Virus record (IMG/VR): IMGVR_UViG_3300044846_001790
Location: 1 to 22,271 of that record
Reading direction: 5' to 3' (one strand)
Origin: a virus
Length of the DNA stretch: 22,271 nt
Shown here: one piece after another, positions 6,828-13,955 of the stretch
Numbering within the stretch: the stretch's first letter is position 1
Layout: each line of letters begins with the position of its first letter
Made by a program: the position numbers and the translations under genes
The notes under the pieces: model-generated
The model's input: the letters and a program-made list of their open reading frames with translations, nothing else
Database searches by the model: none
Told to the model about the DNA's origin: nothing

Positions 6828-7319
6828 ATGGCTGAGCAAGATGTAAATTTAAAAACTGACGTGGCACTTATACAAAAAGACTTAAAACAAATCGAAAGGT
6901 TTTTTACTAAATTTGACGCCGCTTTAACTGCTATGGCAGACATGTCTCAAAAGGTTGCTGTTCAAGGAGAAATCCTTAAAAATACCGCTGAGAAGTTACA
7001 AAGTTTAGAATTAAAAATGTCAGAGCACAAAGCAGATGATATTACACGTTCACAATTGCTCGGTGAAAGACTAGAAGAAACCCGCAAAGCTGCTTATAAC
7101 GATCATGAAAAACTTGCAAAAGAAAGCCAGCAAAATCGTAAAGAACGCAACGAAGAAATAATGACGCAGTTGGCAAAAATGAATGGTTCTTTAGATGCTA
7201 GACTTGAAAAAGTAGATGAACGCATTAAAACTTTAGAATACTGGAAATGGTATATGATGGGCATAGGCGCTATTGTGCTGGCTATAGCAGCAAATATTAA
7301 GTGGTCAGGTCTATTTTAA
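6828..7319 (+). CDS. XhlA-like coiled-coil, tail-anchored membrane protein; candidate holin or lysis accessory
   Basis: I chose the ATG at 6828: it has ACGGAGA a few bases upstream, whereas the in-frame ATG at 6783 lies inside the terminator hairpin. The 163-residue product is a long charged coiled coil (about 10-138, ending DARLEKVDERIKTLE) followed by one hydrophobic segment (about 139-157, WKWYMMGIGAIVLAIAANI) near the C-terminus. This plan is that of XhlA-type proteins, which assist holins in some phages. No other holin candidate is seen in the lysis region, so it may itself be the pore-forming or accessory component. That function is inferred from architecture and position. Confidence 0.8.
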   Translation: MAEQDVNLKTDVALIQKDLKQIERFFTKFDAALTAMADMSQKVAVQGEILKNTAEKLQSLELKMSEHKADDITRSQLLGERLEETRKAAYNDHEKLAKESQQNRKERNEEIMTQLAKMNGSLDARLEKVDERIKTLEYWKWYMMGIGAIVLAIAANIKWSGLF

Positions 7320-7321
7320 TG

Positions 7322-7350
7322 TTGACAACACTACCACAATAGTGTATAAT
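7322..7350 (+). promoter_or_regulatory. Sigma70-like promoter upstream of primase
   Basis: Consensus TTGACA (7322-7327) and consensus TATAAT (7345-7350) are separated by exactly 17 bp, directly after the last late gene. This is a perfect match to the host vegetative consensus and should be active at once on infection. Confidence 0.85.
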
Positions 7351-7374
7351 GTACTAATTCGATGTAACTTTATG

Positions 7375-7403
7375 TGTACATCTTAGTACTTTTGTGATAT
7401 AAT
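7375..7403 (+). promoter_or_regulatory. Second sigma70-like promoter upstream of primase
   Basis: TGTACA (7375-7380), 17 bp, then TATAAT (7398-7403) preceded by TGA as an extended -10. It is in tandem with the promoter at 7322 and shares the TGTACA -35 form of the other promoters in this region. Confidence 0.7.
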
Positions 7404-7439
7404 TGTACATACGTACAAACTTTGTGAGAAATCTTTATT

Positions 7440-8456
7440 ATGGCAGAATTTATTGACATCCAATACGCTCAGATGCTTTCTGGGCGTCTTGAGCATTTCA
7501 AAATTAAGCATACAAATCCTTATAAAATCAACTTTCGTTGCCCGATCTGTGGTGACTCGACTAAGAATCGTTCTAAGGCTCGTGGCTGGTTGCTTGAAAG
7601 AGATAATAAGTTTTCCTATTATTGCCATAATTGTGGTGCAAGCCAAAGTTTTAATTTCTTTCTTAAAACAGTTGATCCATTACTATTCAACGATTATATT
7701 ACTGAGAAGTTTGTAGCAAATACACATACAAAAGATACAAAAGAAGTTAATACAGAACAGTTTAAATCTGAAGCAGTAACATTTAATTCTGATCCTCTTA
7801 AAAAGATTAAAAAGATTAGTCAGCTTGAGCATGATCATCCAGTTAAACGTTATATTCTAAAAAGACAAATCCCATCTCATCAGCATTATCGTTTATATTT
7901 TGCTCCAAAGTTTAAAGCTTGGATTAATGAAATCATTCCAGACAAATTTGATCCTGAGAAAATAGGTAAAGACGAGCCTCGATTAGTTATTCCTTTTTTA
8001 GATGAAAATGGTAAATGCTTTGGTGTGTCAGCTCGTTCATTTGACCCAAAAACAACCCTTCGTTATATTAGTATTTTGTTTGATAATCGTCCAAAGATTT
8101 TTGGTTTAGATAAAGTTAATCTTAATGAACCATATTATATTGTAGAAGGCGCTCTTGATAGCATGTTTCTATCTAATGCTATTTCGATGAATGGCGCTGA
8201 AGGTAATGGTAATTCTGCAAATGAAAATGCAATTTATGTATTTGACGCAGAACCTCGTAATAAAGAGATTCATTCTCGTATGGAAAAAGTAATTAAGAAT
8301 GGTCATAAAATTTGTATTTGGCCATCCGATGTTCCAGGTAAAGATATTAATGAAATGATTTTGAACGGTTTGAAAGAAGTAGAAAAAGTTATTGAAGATA
8401 ATACATATAAAGGTTTACAAGCTGAATTAAAATTTGCAGCATGGAGAAAAACATGA
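7440..8456 (+). CDS. DNA primase, T4 gp61-like
   Basis: 338 residues, close to T4 gp61 (342). An N-terminal zinc ribbon has C34-x2-C37 (CPICGDS) and C62-x2-C65 (CHNCGAS). A TOPRIM-like core follows: the acidic motif IVEGALDS (234-241), then IYVFDAEPRNKEI (265-277) and SDVPGKDINEM (296-306). It would make short RNA primers for lagging-strand synthesis together with a replicative helicase, which is not in this window. It is the first gene after a double early promoter and is followed, with an ATGA overlap, by DHFR. The Shine-Dalgarno sequence is weak. The fold assignment is firm; T4-like type is judged from length and motif order. Confidence 0.93.
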   Translation: MAEFIDIQYAQMLSGRLEHFKIKHTNPYKINFRCPICGDSTKNRSKARGWLLERDNKFSYYCHNCGASQSFNFFLKTVDPLLFNDYITEKFVANTHTKDTKEVNTEQFKSEAVTFNSDPLKKIKKISQLEHDHPVKRYILKRQIPSHQHYRLYFAPKFKAWINEIIPDKFDPEKIGKDEPRLVIPFLDENGKCFGVSARSFDPKTTLRYISILFDNRPKIFGLDKVNLNEPYYIVEGALDSMFLSNAISMNGAEGNGNSANENAIYVFDAEPRNKEIHSRMEKVIKNGHKICIWPSDVPGKDINEMILNGLKEVEKVIEDNTYKGLQAELKFAAWRKT

Positions 8457-8941
8457 TTAGAGCTATATTAGCACATGATTCAGAATGGGGAATTGGCAAA
8501 AATGGTAATCTTCCTTGGCCAAAGAATAGTGAAGATTTAAAATGGTTTAAAGAGTGCACAACCGGTAGCACTATTATGATGGGTCGTAATACTTGGGAAA
8601 GCTTACCATTCAAACCATTGCCCAATAGAATTAACGCAATCGTAACATCTAAAAGAACAAAAGATACTCTTGGTTGCGTTGTTGCTGATATAAAAGGCAT
8701 GTTAGACATCTTACCACAGTTAAAAGAGCAAAGAGATATTTGGGTTATTGGTGGTGCTCAATTGCTCGAAAGTATGTTACCTTATATAGATGAAATCTGG
8801 TTAAACAACGTTGGCGGTAATTATAATTGTGACATATTTTTACCAGAAGAAAAAATTAAACAAATGTATTACATTGAAGATGTTGAAGTAAAAAGTTTTG
8901 GAATTGTTACAAAATGGTTGAAAAAAGGTGTACAAACCTAA
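8453..8941 (+). CDS. Dihydrofolate reductase
   Basis: 162 residues from the ATG at 8453, which overlaps the primase stop (ATGA) and has GGAG (8443-8446) six bases upstream; an in-frame ATG at 8441 would bury that site. Family motifs are clear: WGIGKNGNLPWP (12-23), the catalytic acid D28 in SEDLKWFK, MMGRNTWESLP (42-52) for NADPH and substrate, and WVIGGAQL for cofactor binding. It regenerates tetrahydrofolate from the dihydrofolate produced by thymidylate synthase, whose gene lies at 21126. In T4 the frd and td genes are adjacent; here about 12 kb separates them. The last bases overlap the -35 region of the next promoter. Confidence 0.97.
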   Translation: MIRAILAHDSEWGIGKNGNLPWPKNSEDLKWFKECTTGSTIMMGRNTWESLPFKPLPNRINAIVTSKRTKDTLGCVVADIKGMLDILPQLKEQRDIWVIGGAQLLESMLPYIDEIWLNNVGGNYNCDIFLPEEKIKQMYYIEDVEVKSFGIVTKWLKKGVQT

Positions 8942-8957
8942 AGTTTTGTGGTATAAT
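8929..8957 (+). promoter_or_regulatory. Sigma70-like promoter overlapping the end of DHFR
   Basis: TGTACA (8929-8934) lies in the last codons of DHFR, then 17 bp and TATAAT (8952-8957) preceded by TGG (extended -10). It drives the small genes from 8991 onward. Confidence 0.75.
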
Positions 8958-8990
8958 AAATCCATACCAAGCAAACAAAGAGATTAAATT

Positions 8991-9197
8991 ATGATGAACT
9001 TTGAAGACCGCTGCATTGCAATCACACAGTCAGTTACAGACAAACGTGCTTACTTTTTCCAAGGCACTATGTTCTTAGAGACTGAAGACTCAAAGATTGC
9101 TACTGACGTGTACAATGCTTTGTCAATCAACAATCAGAGCATCGGCATCATCTTTGGCAAGTGCGGCCAATCTGAAACATCTTACGATTTTGTCTAA
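8991..9197 (+). CDS. Small conserved phage protein, unknown function
   Basis: 68 residues; starts at ATGATG (8991 or 8994) after a weak AAAGAG site and a strong promoter. It reads MMNFEDRCIAITQS, then a beta-rich stretch (KRAYFFQGTMFLE) and a helix with DVYNALS. It contains two cysteines and no membrane segment. Its position as first gene after an early-type promoter and its small size suit an early host-modifying protein, but nothing in the sequence shows a function. Confidence 0.75.
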   Translation: MMNFEDRCIAITQSVTDKRAYFFQGTMFLETEDSKIATDVYNALSINNQSIGIIFGKCGQSETSYDFV

Positions 9198-9206
9198 AGA
9201 GCTGTT

Positions 9207-9356
9207 ATGAACCTGCGTGAACTAATGACCGAACAAATTCTCTTTGCTATCAGTGATAGTGATTTGGCCGCACAATACAACATTGTACCGAGTGAGATTG
9301 AGACTCTGTCGGATCTCGACTTCCTGGAACTTTATCAAGACGTTACGTACGCGTAA
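9207..9356 (+). CDS. Very small conserved phage protein (49 aa)
   Basis: ATG at 9207 with AAAGAG a few bases upstream, nine bases after the previous stop. The product begins MNLRELMTEQILFAISD and ends in a helical ETLSDLDFLELYQDV motif. Short proteins ending in an LSDxxxLELY-type helix are common in T4-like phages, as I recall. The function is unknown. The gene fills what would otherwise be a 176-base gap in this closely packed run. Confidence 0.7.
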   Translation: MNLRELMTEQILFAISDSDLAAQYNIVPSEIETLSDLDFLELYQDVTYA

Positions 9357-9373
9357 CACATTAAGGAAACAAA

Positions 9374-9799
9374 ATGAAACTAGTTATCAACCGTTGTTAT
9401 GGCGGATTTGGCATCAGCCATGAAGGTATGATGCGTTACTTTGAAATTAAGGGTCAGAAAGTTTGGCCAGAGCAAGGTGGTGGTTACTGGAAGTTTTGGA
9501 CTTATTGGACAGTAAAGCCTGAAGATCGTCCTGAGTCTAAGGAAGGTGACGACTTCTACAAGCTGCCTTTAGAAGAGCGGGCTGCATATAATAAAGCACA
9601 GTCTGAACTTACTGTATACCAGCGTGATGTTCCTCGTAACGACCCAGCACTTGTTCAAATGGTTGAAGAACTTGGTAAAAAAGCTGATGGCGAACATGCT
9701 GAACTTGTTGTTGTTGAAATTCCAAATGATATATCTTGGGATATTGCAGAATATGATGGCATGGAACGTGTTGAAGAAAAACATCGTGCTTGGTATTAA
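9374..9799 (+). CDS. Conserved phage protein, unknown function
   Basis: 141 residues with an AAGGAAA ribosome binding site. The N-terminus MKLVINRCYGGFGISHEGMM, the central VPRNDPALVQMVEELG and the C-terminal VVEIPNDISWDIAEYDGMER are the signature of a family common in phages and some bacteria, always annotated as hypothetical. It has alternating strands and helices, no membrane segment, and aromatic-rich loops (WKFWTYWTVKPED). It is probably a small cytoplasmic enzyme or binding protein. No catalytic motif can be named. Confidence 0.88.
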   Translation: MKLVINRCYGGFGISHEGMMRYFEIKGQKVWPEQGGGYWKFWTYWTVKPEDRPESKEGDDFYKLPLEERAAYNKAQSELTVYQRDVPRNDPALVQMVEELGKKADGEHAELVVVEIPNDISWDIAEYDGMERVEEKHRAWY

Positions 9800-9802
9800 T
9801 TC

Positions 9803-10216
9803 ATGAATAAAGAGCAAAGAGAAGAACTTCATCGGCAGCTTGAAGAAGATAAAATAACCGCTAAAGCAAATATCGCTCAACTAATGCAGGAAGAGCTTCT
9901 TGATGAAGATGGTTATCCTACTGAAGCTGCATTAACCATTGTACGCATTTGGCACTGGAGTGATAGCAAAGGCTGGTTTGAATTTATCAGGTCTATCTGG
10001 TATCTTGCATCGTGGGGCTGGAAAGAAGGCGAAGCAGATCACGATTATCGTAAAGATGAAAAAGTTTATCGCTATAATATTAGCACTGCTGGATGGTCTG
10101 GTAATGAAGCTATCATTCGTGAGATGGAACAAAATAGTATGATGTGGCATCTAAATTGGGTGCAGTCTCGCCGTGGTGGCCATTACATTTTTGAATTAAA
10201 AGATTTTGATGAGTAA
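9803..10216 (+). CDS. Conserved phage protein, unknown function
   Basis: 137 residues, starting three bases after the previous stop. A charged helical N-terminus (about 1-40) precedes an unusually Trp-rich domain: IWHWSDSKGWFEFI, IWYLASWGWKEGE, YNISTAGWSGNE and NWVQSRRGGHYIFEL. I know this last half as a recurring domain in phage and bacterial hypothetical proteins. No membrane segment is likely despite the tryptophans, since charged residues are interspersed. Tight spacing with the previous gene suggests joint expression; the function is unknown. Confidence 0.88.
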   Translation: MNKEQREELHRQLEEDKITAKANIAQLMQEELLDEDGYPTEAALTIVRIWHWSDSKGWFEFIRSIWYLASWGWKEGEADHDYRKDEKVYRYNISTAGWSGNEAIIREMEQNSMMWHLNWVQSRRGGHYIFELKDFDE

Positions 10217-10221
10217 TTATA

Positions 10222-10371
10222 ATGTACTTTGGAAGTAGCGGCGGTGGCATTGGATGGATGTTCGAAAAATCAACATGGGTATTCCTTGCCATTATGTTTG
10301 GATTGGCAGTATGGAAAATAATTGACATTCTATATTGGGTGTTAACACACGTAACTATTTCATGGAGTTGA
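10222..10371 (+). CDS. Small single-pass membrane protein (49 aa)
   Basis: ATG at 10222, five bases after the previous stop. It has a Gly-rich N-terminus (MYFGSSGGGIGWMF) and one hydrophobic segment (about 18-44: TWVFLAIMFGLAVWKI then IDILYWVLTHV). The next gene starts two bases after its stop. There is no known family. Small inner-membrane proteins of this size are often host-takeover or exclusion proteins in phages, but that is only a possibility. Confidence 0.65.
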   Translation: MYFGSSGGGIGWMFEKSTWVFLAIMFGLAVWKIIDILYWVLTHVTISWS

Positions 10372-10373
10372 AT

Positions 10374-10571
10374 ATGACTAAAATGATGATGAATCCGGCT
10401 GATATAAAAGTAATTCAAGAAATTATTGAAGAAAATAATATTACTGGAAATTTTGAATTGATCCATAATAATGGTGGCATTGGTTATTCGATTGATTTAA
10501 TATACGAAGCTGATATTAAAAACAGAAATGCTAAAATTACTATTCCTGTTTGTGGTGCGGAGAATTGGTAA
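10374..10571 (+). CDS. Small conserved phage protein, unknown function
   Basis: 65 residues from the ATG at 10374, chosen because GGAG lies seven bases upstream; an ATG at 10335 in the same frame would run through the previous membrane-protein gene. It begins MTKMMMNPADIKVIQEII, a short helix, followed by a beta-rich part (GNFELIHNNGGIGYSIDL). Its stop overlaps the next start (TAATG, 10569-10573). The function is unknown. Confidence 0.72.
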   Translation: MTKMMMNPADIKVIQEIIEENNITGNFELIHNNGGIGYSIDLIYEADIKNRNAKITIPVCGAENW

Positions 10572-10954
10572 TGAGTCAATCATACACTATATCATCTACT
10601 GCTTGGCGTATTGAGCAACAAGATGACAAAACTCACTTAGTCATTAATAACAATACTGGAGAGCAACATACAGCGCTTTCATATAGAAGTGCGTATTTTC
10701 TGCAGCAAATGTTTAATGACCAAGACTATTGGTACAATTATGAACGTAATGGCACTACGATTACATGGGCTGGCAGTACGTTAACGACAAGTTCAACTTA
10801 TAGTATTGGAAGTCTTCATACTGCAAACTGGAGATTTTGTTTTGGTGATTCAAAAGATACTTTCTTTCAATTCTATTTAAAAAAAGGACCTAACGCATTT
10901 CATCGTTGGATGTATCGTAAACTCCTAGGTATTAGATGGGAAAAGGTTAACTGA
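10571..10954 (+). CDS. Conserved phage protein, unknown function
   Basis: 127 residues from the ATG at 10571, which overlaps the previous stop and has GGAG nearby; a longer start at 10550 lies inside the upstream gene. It is a beta-rich, polar, aromatic-rich protein (SYTISSTAWRIEQQ, HLVINNNTGEQHTALSYRSA, TYSIGSLHTANWRFCFGD) with a basic C-terminal helix (FHRWMYRKLLGIRW). No known family or catalytic motif is recognised. It ends nine bases before a conserved inverted repeat, so it closes this transcription unit. Confidence 0.75.
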   Translation: MSQSYTISSTAWRIEQQDDKTHLVINNNTGEQHTALSYRSAYFLQQMFNDQDYWYNYERNGTTITWAGSTLTTSSTYSIGSLHTANWRFCFGDSKDTFFQFYLKKGPNAFHRWMYRKLLGIRWEKVN

Positions 10955-10962
10955 AGTATTAC

Positions 10963-10980
10963 TGTGTCAAAAATGATACA
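10963..10980 (+). promoter_or_regulatory. Conserved inverted repeat, copy 1 (operator or weak terminator)
   Basis: TGTGTC-N6-GATACA, followed by CTTTTT. Its flank from 10951 (CTGAAGTATTACTG) is shared with copy 2 at 13911. The repeat ends 15 bases before the -35 box, the same distance as in copies 2 and 3. As RNA, TGTGTCA-AAAA-TGATACA plus the T run is a plausible weak terminator for the preceding gene. Confidence 0.65.
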
Positions 10981-10995
10981 CTTTTTAAAAAGTTG

Positions 10996-11023
10996 TGTAC
11001 AAACTCGAAAACTATGATATAAT
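10996..11023 (+). promoter_or_regulatory. Sigma70-like promoter downstream of inverted repeat copy 1
   Basis: TGTACA (10996-11001), 16 bp, TATAAT (11018-11023) preceded by TGA. It drives the gene at 11054. Confidence 0.75.
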
Positions 11024-11053
11024 AGATCTATCAACAGCAAAAAGGAATAGATT

Positions 11054-11476
11054 ATGACTATGCCAGCAGGTACATACTACATCGGCGATCTTTGTTATGT
11101 TATGAAGCCCGAGTGGGAAGAGTTTTGCGATATTACTATCGAAGGCTACGGCTGCAAAGACGGAGAGTTTACTCTCAAAGATGGCCGCAAGTTTGCTACA
11201 TACGGCACTTTGTACGGCGACGGTACATACCGTTCTAACATCGGTAGCTATCATTCAGTTGATGCAGGTTTGATTGGATGTATTCGTATTGAAGACATTC
11301 GTGATCCTGAAGCTACTGAAGAGCAAATGCGAGATCTTGGCACAATTGTTGAATTTGACGAGCCATTTGAAACGTCTGAGGCTGAAGGCGTAATTACATT
11401 TGGTTGTGTTGAGATTGACACTGCCGGTGATTCTAATTGTGATGAAGATGAATATGAATATGATGAAGAGGAATAA
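11054..11476 (+). CDS. Conserved phage protein with GTYYIGDLCYV motif
   Basis: 140 residues with an AAAGGAA binding site and its own promoter. The blocks PAGTYYIGDLCYVMKPEW, DGEFTLKDGRKFATYGT, YGDGTYRSNIGS and DAGLIGCIRIEDI define a family I know from many phages and some bacteria, with no assigned function. The last 15 residues are almost all acidic (DEDEYEYDEEE). It has several cysteines but no classical metal site, and it is soluble. Its promoter type and isolation suggest early, abundant expression. The stop overlaps the next start (TAATG). Confidence 0.88.
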   Translation: MTMPAGTYYIGDLCYVMKPEWEEFCDITIEGYGCKDGEFTLKDGRKFATYGTLYGDGTYRSNIGSYHSVDAGLIGCIRIEDIRDPEATEEQMRDLGTIVEFDEPFETSEAEGVITFGCVEIDTAGDSNCDEDEYEYDEEE

Positions 11477-11799
11477 TGAATACAATAAGTACATTTAAAT
11501 TAAATGGATGGAAAATTAGTACTGCAGTTTTAGCAGTACTATTACTTGCTAGTTGGATATGGATGCTAATTGTAAGCACACTTAACAACGCAACAATGGA
11601 AACTGTTCGTTCTCAACAATTTTTATTGCGCGAAATTACTAACAAAGTAATTACATTAGAAATACAAGTTTTAGATTTGCAATCACGTAACAAATCATTG
11701 TATGAGCGTATAGAATCATTCAACACTTTGCGGCAACGCGATCATGAATACTTGCAAAATCAAATTAATCGTAATAACGCTGTTAAAGTAATTCGTTAA
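11476..11799 (+). CDS. Single-pass membrane protein with coiled coil
   Basis: 107 residues; start overlaps the previous stop. A short cytoplasmic N-terminus precedes one hydrophobic segment (about 14-34, ISTAVLAVLLLASWIWMLIV), followed by a charged helical, coiled-coil-like region (about 45-100). The plan resembles an i-spanin, but it lies far from the lysis cassette, among early genes, beside two other membrane genes. A membrane-anchored scaffold or exclusion protein is possible. No family is recognised. Confidence 0.78.
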   Translation: MNTISTFKLNGWKISTAVLAVLLLASWIWMLIVSTLNNATMETVRSQQFLLREITNKVITLEIQVLDLQSRNKSLYERIESFNTLRQRDHEYLQNQINRNNAVKVIR

Positions 11800-11809
11800 G
11801 GAGAAGTAA

Positions 11810-11986
11810 ATGATAGTTGGATTTTTTCTACTAGTAGCAATTGCTACTGCAATTGGAATTGGTATTGTAGTTTGGAGTGGTATGAAAACTGAAGATAAAT
11901 TATCTGCAGTAAAAACCGCTGGTTTCGCAATGATCTGTTGTCTATTGGCACTGATAGTATTGTCTTTTATTGTTATTTTATTCTAA
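11810..11986 (+). CDS. Small two-span membrane protein (58 aa)
   Basis: ATG at 11810 preceded by AAGGAG, one of the best binding sites here. The product is almost wholly hydrophobic: segment one (about 2-23, VGFFLLVAIATAIGIGIVV), a short charged loop (KTEDKLSAVK) and segment two (about 38-58). A two-helix hairpin of this size fits small holins, antiholins or superinfection-exclusion proteins such as T4 Imm in general form, but no sequence family is recognised. Its location before an SPFH lipoprotein suggests a shared membrane role. Confidence 0.75.
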   Translation: MIVGFFLLVAIATAIGIGIVVWSGMKTEDKLSAVKTAGFAMICCLLALIVLSFIVILF

Positions 11987-12079
11987 TGATATTATGTTTC
12001 CCGATTTTCTTATCAGGCCATTATATTTTATTCTTGGTTTTCTTTTGTGTTTTAATCTTTTTTCTTATGGAGTTATCTA

Positions 12080-12880
12080 ATGAATCGTTTTGTAAAATTG
12101 TCTCTTATTGCTTCTGCTGTTGTTTTGGCGACAGGCTGTACTCGTATTGAAACGGGTGAGGTTGGTGTTCGTGTTGGCTTTGACAAGCAAGTTCAACCTG
12201 GAGAATTGCTCCCAGGTTCTTTCAATCAATCTTTGATTGGTAATATTCTAACGTTCCCAATTAAGGACGTTAACGTTGCTCTTAACGATATGACTCCTGT
12301 CGCCAAAGACAACAGCACTATGAAGGACTTTGATGCTGTAGTAGTCTATAATATCAACCCTGCACAGGTAGCAGAATTGTACTCTACAAAGAACAAGAGC
12401 TTCCACGCCGAATCTAAAAATGGCGATACACTTGTGATGTATAACTACATTGTCCAAAACGCTCGTAATGCTATCTACAAAGCAGCACGTAAATACGACG
12501 CATTGGATATGGCAGATGCCCGTTCTGATATGGAAAACTTTATCAAAGAAGAAATCGCTCGCAATCTTACTGAAGAAAAGTTGGATGGCTCTATCATGAT
12601 CAGCCAAGTGCTTATTCGTAACGTAGTTCCAGCTGATTCAGTTGTAGCAAGCGCTAACGAATTGGTAAAGGCTAAGAATGAATTGAAGCAAAAGGAAGTT
12701 GAAGTTAAGACTGCTGAAGCTGAAAGCCGTCGTATGGCAGCATTGGCTAACAACTCTGGTAGCTCTATCGCATTCATGCAAGCTCAAGCTATGTTGAATA
12801 TCTCTGAAGGTATCAAAGCTGGCAAAGTTCAAACAATCGTTGTTCCTTCAAACTTCAACGCGTTGATGATGAACAAATGA
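12080..12880 (+). CDS. SPFH/prohibitin-like lipoprotein
   Basis: 266 residues, GGAG upstream. Residues 1-20 form a lipoprotein signal (MNRFVKLSLIASAVVLATGC) with Cys20 as the likely lipidated residue; position +2 is Thr, not Asp, so outer-membrane sorting is expected in a proteobacterium. An SPFH (band 7) domain follows, about 21-190: ETGEVGVRVGF, PIKDVNVALNDM, FDAVVVYNINPAQVAELY and ISQVLIRNVVPADSVV. A charged helix (about 191-235) then leads to a C-terminal QAMLNISEGIKAGK...VVPSNF segment, like other prohibitin-type proteins. SPFH proteins form large ring or cage assemblies on membranes and often guard proteases. A phage role in protecting or remodelling the host envelope is inferred. Confidence 0.88.
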   Translation: MNRFVKLSLIASAVVLATGCTRIETGEVGVRVGFDKQVQPGELLPGSFNQSLIGNILTFPIKDVNVALNDMTPVAKDNSTMKDFDAVVVYNINPAQVAELYSTKNKSFHAESKNGDTLVMYNYIVQNARNAIYKAARKYDALDMADARSDMENFIKEEIARNLTEEKLDGSIMISQVLIRNVVPADSVVASANELVKAKNELKQKEVEVKTAEAESRRMAALANNSGSSIAFMQAQAMLNISEGIKAGKVQTIVVPSNFNALMMNK

Positions 12881-13119
12881 TTACAATCGATGGTCTGACC
12901 AAGCAGCAAGTTGATATGCTTGACCATATGTGGACCATCGATTCGTATGAAGATCTTTTGGAATGGCAACAGTCATTAAGTTGCGAGGAACGCCAGATGA
13001 GTGAAACTCTGGCTGAACTCGTAACTTTGGCCGAGATTGATGAACTGGTGTTAACTCAAGAAACATATATCGATGCCGACAATCTTATCAGTAAAATAAA
13101 GAAAGCAATTAAACAATGA
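12877..13119 (+). CDS. Small acidic phage protein, unknown function
   Basis: 80 residues; start overlaps the SPFH stop (ATGA, 12877-12880) and its stop overlaps the next start in the same way. It is helical and acidic (KQQVDMLDHMWTIDS, EDLLEWQQSL, LAEIDELVLTQETYIDAD). Short proteins of this type, with a D-x-M-W helix near the N-terminus, are frequent in T4-like phages. No function can be assigned. Translational coupling suggests stoichiometric expression with its neighbours. Confidence 0.8.
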   Translation: MITIDGLTKQQVDMLDHMWTIDSYEDLLEWQQSLSCEERQMSETLAELVTLAEIDELVLTQETYIDADNLISKIKKAIKQ

Positions 13120-13556
13120 GGACTGATAAGACAATAATGACGTTCAATATTAATACTCTAGACCCAACAGAATTTATGGGTTATGTACAGACCATTTATC
13201 ATATGACCCGCATGTCTCAGTATGTGACAACTGGCGAATATTTTATGAACCTGTATGATGAAGATCTTGAAGAGTTGTTAGAGTCTATTGATAAAATCAC
13301 AGTGCCGGAAGGTTTTGAAGATCCTATTTCGTTTAAAAACGTTACAATGCTAACAATATTGTTACGCATCGCTGAAGGATTGCCAGATACTTCAACAGAA
13401 GATTTACATAAAAGCATGGGCACAATATGTACTTATGCTGCGTTAGAAGGTTTGGCTCGTAAGGGTCATGTAGAAATTTTCCATCAAAATATGTGTGTAG
13501 GCGGCGATGAGTTAGCTGACAGCAAAATTATTGCAAAAAGGATTCAAGATGAGTGA
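13116..13556 (+). CDS. Helical phage protein, unknown function
   Basis: 146 residues if translation starts at the overlapping ATG at 13116; an in-frame ATG at 13137 with GAGG upstream would give 139, and the choice is open. The sequence is mostly helical and acidic (FMGYVQTIYHMTRMSQ, EDLEELLESIDKI, LTILLRIAEGLPDTS, YAALEGLARKGHV). No motif or membrane segment is recognised. It is tightly packed: the next start (13549) overlaps its last eight bases. Confidence 0.78.
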   Translation: MRTDKTIMTFNINTLDPTEFMGYVQTIYHMTRMSQYVTTGEYFMNLYDEDLEELLESIDKITVPEGFEDPISFKNVTMLTILLRIAEGLPDTSTEDLHKSMGTICTYAALEGLARKGHVEIFHQNMCVGGDELADSKIIAKRIQDE

Positions 13557-13908
13557 AAAAGCAATACGGCATATCGAGCCGTTTACAAACCAATTTGGCG
13601 ATGTTATTCAACCTGGTGATGCTGTATATTCTATTACAATGTGTACTAAAAATACGCACATTGCAAAAGGTGAGTATCTTGGTGTTATCAAACGTGAAGG
13701 TTGGCGCGGAGAAGAACAACTTTCTGTGCAGGTTCTTGTTGACGCAGAAAAAACAGCTTGGCGTTGGAAAGACACTAAAGAAGATACCACATGGTTTGCA
13801 TATTATAGCCAAAGCCGCGAACCTAATTCTCGTGATGTCGAAGCCTACGGCGTACCATACAAACGTGTTTCTACACTACAATTGAATCGTATTGTTCCAG
13901 CAATGTAA
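13549..13908 (+). CDS. Conserved phage protein, unknown function
   Basis: 119 residues from the ATG at 13549, favoured by AAAAGGA (13535-13541). An in-frame ATG at 13531 lies deeper in the previous gene. The fold looks like a small beta barrel: a DVIQPGDAVYSITM stretch, HIAKGEYLGVIKR, LSVQVLVDAEKTAW and a C-terminal VSTLQLNRIV. The GDxV...GxYLG pattern is typical of SH3- or KOW-like domains. The function is unknown. It is the last gene before the second conserved promoter element. Confidence 0.8.
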   Translation: MSEKAIRHIEPFTNQFGDVIQPGDAVYSITMCTKNTHIAKGEYLGVIKREGWRGEEQLSVQVLVDAEKTAWRWKDTKEDTTWFAYYSQSREPNSRDVEAYGVPYKRVSTLQLNRIVPAM

Positions 13909-13910
13909 TA

Positions 13911-13940
13911 CTGAAGTATTACTGTATCTTTTTTGACACA
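13911..13940 (+). promoter_or_regulatory. Conserved inverted repeat with flank, copy 2
   Basis: CTGAAGTATTACTGTATC (13911-13928) matches copy 1 at 17 of 18 bases. The inverted repeat TGTATC-N6-GACACA spans 13923-13940, and CTTTTGC follows. It ends 15 bases before the -35 box. Confidence 0.65.
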
Positions 13941-13955
13941 CTTTTGCAAAAATAG

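Noticed and set aside
7404-7417. Near-palindrome TGTACATACGTACA after the second primase promoter
   Set aside because: It is imperfect and occurs once. It may be an operator, but there is no second copy with which to support this.
11986-12150. 55-codon hydrophobic open frame starting at the stop of the two-span membrane gene and overlapping the SPFH start by 71 bases
   Set aside because: It has no binding site of its own, runs into the signal-peptide coding region of a clear gene in another frame, and its C-terminus is cysteine-rich nonsense. Only the TAATG overlap favours it.
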